A stretch of DNA of 64,000 bases from Annona cherimola. Lineage: Eukaryota; Streptophyta; Magnoliopsida; Magnoliales; Annonaceae. Of the stretch, positions 61,531 through 64,000 are shown one piece after another; the first letter of the stretch is position 1; each line of letters begins with the position of its first letter. The notes beneath the pieces are model-generated. The model saw only the letters and a list, made by a program, of their open reading frames with translations, was not told the DNA's origin and made no database searches. The DNA lies in the NCBI GenBank assembly GCA_030490835.1, contig CM059972.1, forward strand, positions 18,081,764 to 18,145,763, read 5' to 3'. The position numbers and the translations under genes were made by a program.

Positions 61531-61999
61531 TTGTAATATATATATCAATGTGGATATCTTCGTATCAGTCAGATAGGTCTAGCTTAGTCTTACCTTTATC
61601 CTATTTTTAGAATTGGGTTGGTTCTATGCCTACCTTATCATATTTTTAAGTTCATCCATTTCGGATTTTGGTTATAAAATCAGTTATTTAAAATACTCTT
61701 ACATTATATTTAAAAATTATAATTGTTTATCAATCTTACTTAAAAACCTATAGTTGAGATGATAATAATGTAAGTTTTAAAATTCATTGATTAAATCTAC
61801 TAAATAATAGATAAATTAAATAAACTTTTATATATATTTAAATAATATGTTTAAATCTTTCAATATAAAAGATATTTCATAAAATACATATTAAACATAT
61901 ATTAATAATTTAGATCGATTCTAGATACTTGCACCTTAGAACCTACCTTATCCTAATTGAACAAAGTGTTTTCTTTTAACTTGGAACATACTTTGTCAT

Positions 62000-62706
62000 T
62001 AAGGGTGGGAATTGGGGTGAGCCGCATTGGGTAAAGGTTTCCCTAACCATGTTCCTACTTTTTAAAAATTTTATTTAACTCTATTTTTATACTAGGTTGG
62101 AACAAAGTTAGTTTGACTCTTTTTTTCAATAAGTCTTGGGATAAACTTTTAATTGGTCTTGGATTAATCTCGAGATAATGAGCTGGGTAAAAAATATAAG
62201 CCAAATAAGATGATTTTAAAAATTGATATACTTATTAAACATAAAGATATCTATACTAAATTTAAATATTGCATACTTCAATATTTTACTATTTATTACT
62301 AAAACAAAACATGAGTAAATATAGTATAACTTTAATAAAATAAGTTAATATACATTTATACATAAGAATTTTATACATGCAAATTTGTTTTATTGATTCT
62401 TATATCGTTTTCTTGATAAATTGATTTTTATATTGTTAATATAGTTAATTATAAAAATGTAAGAATTTTAAAAGAAAATGATAATAAAATTTAAACTTAA
62501 GCATATAATTTTTAATAAATGAATACATATAGGGTGTGACTCTTTAGGTCGGGATATGGTTAACCCACTCTAACTTTATTTTTAAATTCATATCAAAATT
62601 TCTAACTCATCTCTATATTAGGTCAAAAAATATTGATTTTACTATGTTAAAAATAGGTTAGGTCAAGAGAAGGTCACAGGTCAACACGTTCCAATTTTCA
62701 CCTTTA
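62000..62706. mobile_element. hAT-type MITE, old copy
   Basis: The left end, taagggtgggaattggggtg, corresponds to the element at 47.1 kb (taggggtgggaattggggcg), and the similarity continues for about 300 bases ('actaggttggaacaaagtta' / 'atcgggccgggacaaggttg'). The right end (reversed: taaaggtgaaaattggaacg) is worn, and the flanks match only 4 of 8. Confidence 0.65.
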
Positions 62707-62776
62707 CCTACCATATGGGTCTAAAAATAGAAAATGCCGAATCCATTTTAGGATATGCAATAAACTGATCTACTGA

Positions 62777-62878
62777 TACTTTACTCAAATTACACCCTAG
62801 ACGAATGGTTCATTTGGAGCCCATCATTACTTTACTCAAATTACACCACCGACAAATGGTTCATTTGAAGCCCACCAT
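62777..62878 (+). repeat. Two-copy tandem repeat, 51-bp unit
   Basis: The unit begins tactttactcaaattacacc and contains 'aatggttcatttg' then 'agccca'. The second copy starts at 62828 with about five differences. Confidence 0.85.
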
Positions 62879-63139
62879 TATGTGAAGGTTAAATTGAATC
62901 CATTTGTTGCCCTTAGAAATTATTATGTAGCTAACATTAGGAAGTTCATCACAATTCTCAAAATTTGAGGATTTTCAAAATGTTAGCAAAATATTTAGGA
63001 CTTATCGTGAAAATGAATTAAAACGTAATATTCTACATATATCATGGCCTCGAGACCATTTCATGAAATTTTGTGTAGTAATATTAATAACTATAAAAAT
63101 TATTTTCATCTGTCTATCATTTGATTAACGTACTACGGT

Positions 63140-63385
63140 CTTGTTTGCTTGGGAGCATTTATATCTTTTTAAATTTTTTATTTTTATGAAAATGTGAATC
63201 CAATGTATTTAATTCATATATCAAATTTTATAATTTTGCATTTATGTATATTTATTTTTCTGAATTTTAAAAATCTTGATTTTTAAAATGTTTAAAATTC
63301 AGAAAAATATATACATATCCAAAATTATAAAATTTGATGTTCGAATCAAAAACACTTGAACACATATTTCATGAAAATAAAATTT
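63140..63385. repeat. Fold-back element
   Basis: The left arm, 'ttcatatatcaaattttata', mirrors 'ataaaatttgatgttcgaat'. The centre ('ctgaattttaaaaatcttga' / 'ttttaaaatgtttaaaattcag') forms the hinge near 63280. Confidence 0.55.
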
Positions 63386-64000
63386 TATAAATTAACATAA
63401 TAAAATAATTTACTTTATATATCAATTTTGAAGTTTTATATTCAACATATAAAATATAGAAAATATTGCACTATTGGATAAATGATTTCATAAATTATCA
63501 TTATATATCATAAATGCATCCCAGAGTTTTGCATAATTTACACATGATCATACAAATTTTTAAGTGGGTATGACTTATCGAAGAGTTTAATTGAAATAAC
63601 TTTTAGAATTATGATAAAATAAATGACGTTAAATAAAATAAAGGGATAGAATTTTAGTTTAATCATCGAAGCGGGCCCAAAATGAGGATCAATTGTTGAA
63701 ATCTTTAATTATATGGGTAATGAGTACCACTGATGTATATCCTGAAATTAAAAGATCTCCATATCGTGGTGTCGCCGAAAAATTAAAGATATCGGTCGCT
63801 ATAAATAAGCAATTTCTCCACTGAATAATCAAATTATTAGCAATTTAAGCGTGGAAATCATGCAAAAATCGATTCAGAAGTCAGCAATTTGGTTATTCAA
63901 TCAACACGAAGCGGGGCCACTTGATTTGCTCCACCAATTTCAAGCAGCAAATCCCAGCCTTGGTTTTCTGTCGGTAAATGTCACATGTCGAAAAAGTCCA
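63386..64000. other. Intergenic DNA to the window edge
   Basis: No gene was recognised. The last 150 bases are less AT-rich but have no convincing open frame. Confidence 0.4.

Noticed and set aside
1..64000. CRISPR array, operon, phage or a novel multi-gene defence or biosynthetic system
   Set aside because: The DNA is a plant chromosome. Repeats are transposons or simple tandem repeats, and the four genes have no common theme.

Overview
The window is nuclear DNA of a flowering plant. The evidence is GT-AG introns, a plastid-type omega-amidase gene, a plant SPC12 gene, and dense plant-type transposons (LINEs with a C-terminal RNase H domain, hAT, Mutator-like and Tourist-like MITEs, tRNA-derived SINEs). 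Base composition is strongly AT-rich outside exons. The species cannot be fixed from the sequence alone.

Four protein-coding genes are supported. (1) 5145-9353 (+): a four-exon gene for a 458-aa plant protein of unknown function with a PDZ-like stretch; its 2.6-kb first intron carries MITEs. (2) 13926-14207 (+): signal peptidase complex subunit 1 (SPC12 family), a one-exon CDS behind a 5'-UTR intron. (3) 19141-17876 (-): a three-exon type II membrane protein of the nucleotide-diphospho-sugar transferase family (PF03407 type), with an altered DxD motif. (4) 24607-32074 (+): a ten-exon plastid-targeted omega-amidase / Nit2-like hydrolase (NLP3 type), with a 16-nt micro-exon and an antisense Copia gag relic in intron 8. 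These are housekeeping or metabolic genes with no visible functional link to each other.

The rest is mostly transposon debris. Five 5'-truncated copies of one LINE family (2.6, 3.3, 19.9, 35.8 and 46.7 kb) keep the terminal RNase H domain, and three have target-site duplications. hAT-type MITEs lie at 21.7, 37.2, 44.8, 47.1, 53.5 and 62.0 kb, three with perfect 8-bp duplications. A Mutator-like MITE with a perfect 9-bp duplication is nested in the hAT element at 21.7 kb. Tourist-like MITEs lie at 6.0, 42.5, 43.7 and 56.2 kb. There are also at least six copies of a ~470-530 bp MITE ending in a 'cttctatg' repeat, several copies of a 'gctgcacc' hairpin MITE, long fold-back elements and several SINE-like units. 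Nested insertions at 21.7, 44.6, 47.1 and 53.1 kb give a relative order of events.

No CRISPR array, operon, rRNA, intact tRNA gene or clearly novel multi-gene system is visible. The most useful leads are the uncharacterised gene at 5.1-9.4 kb, the altered DxD motif of the transferase, the splicing oddities of the omega-amidase gene, the hAT element carrying a GC-rich insert, and the near-perfect 370-bp fold-back at 51.7 kb.
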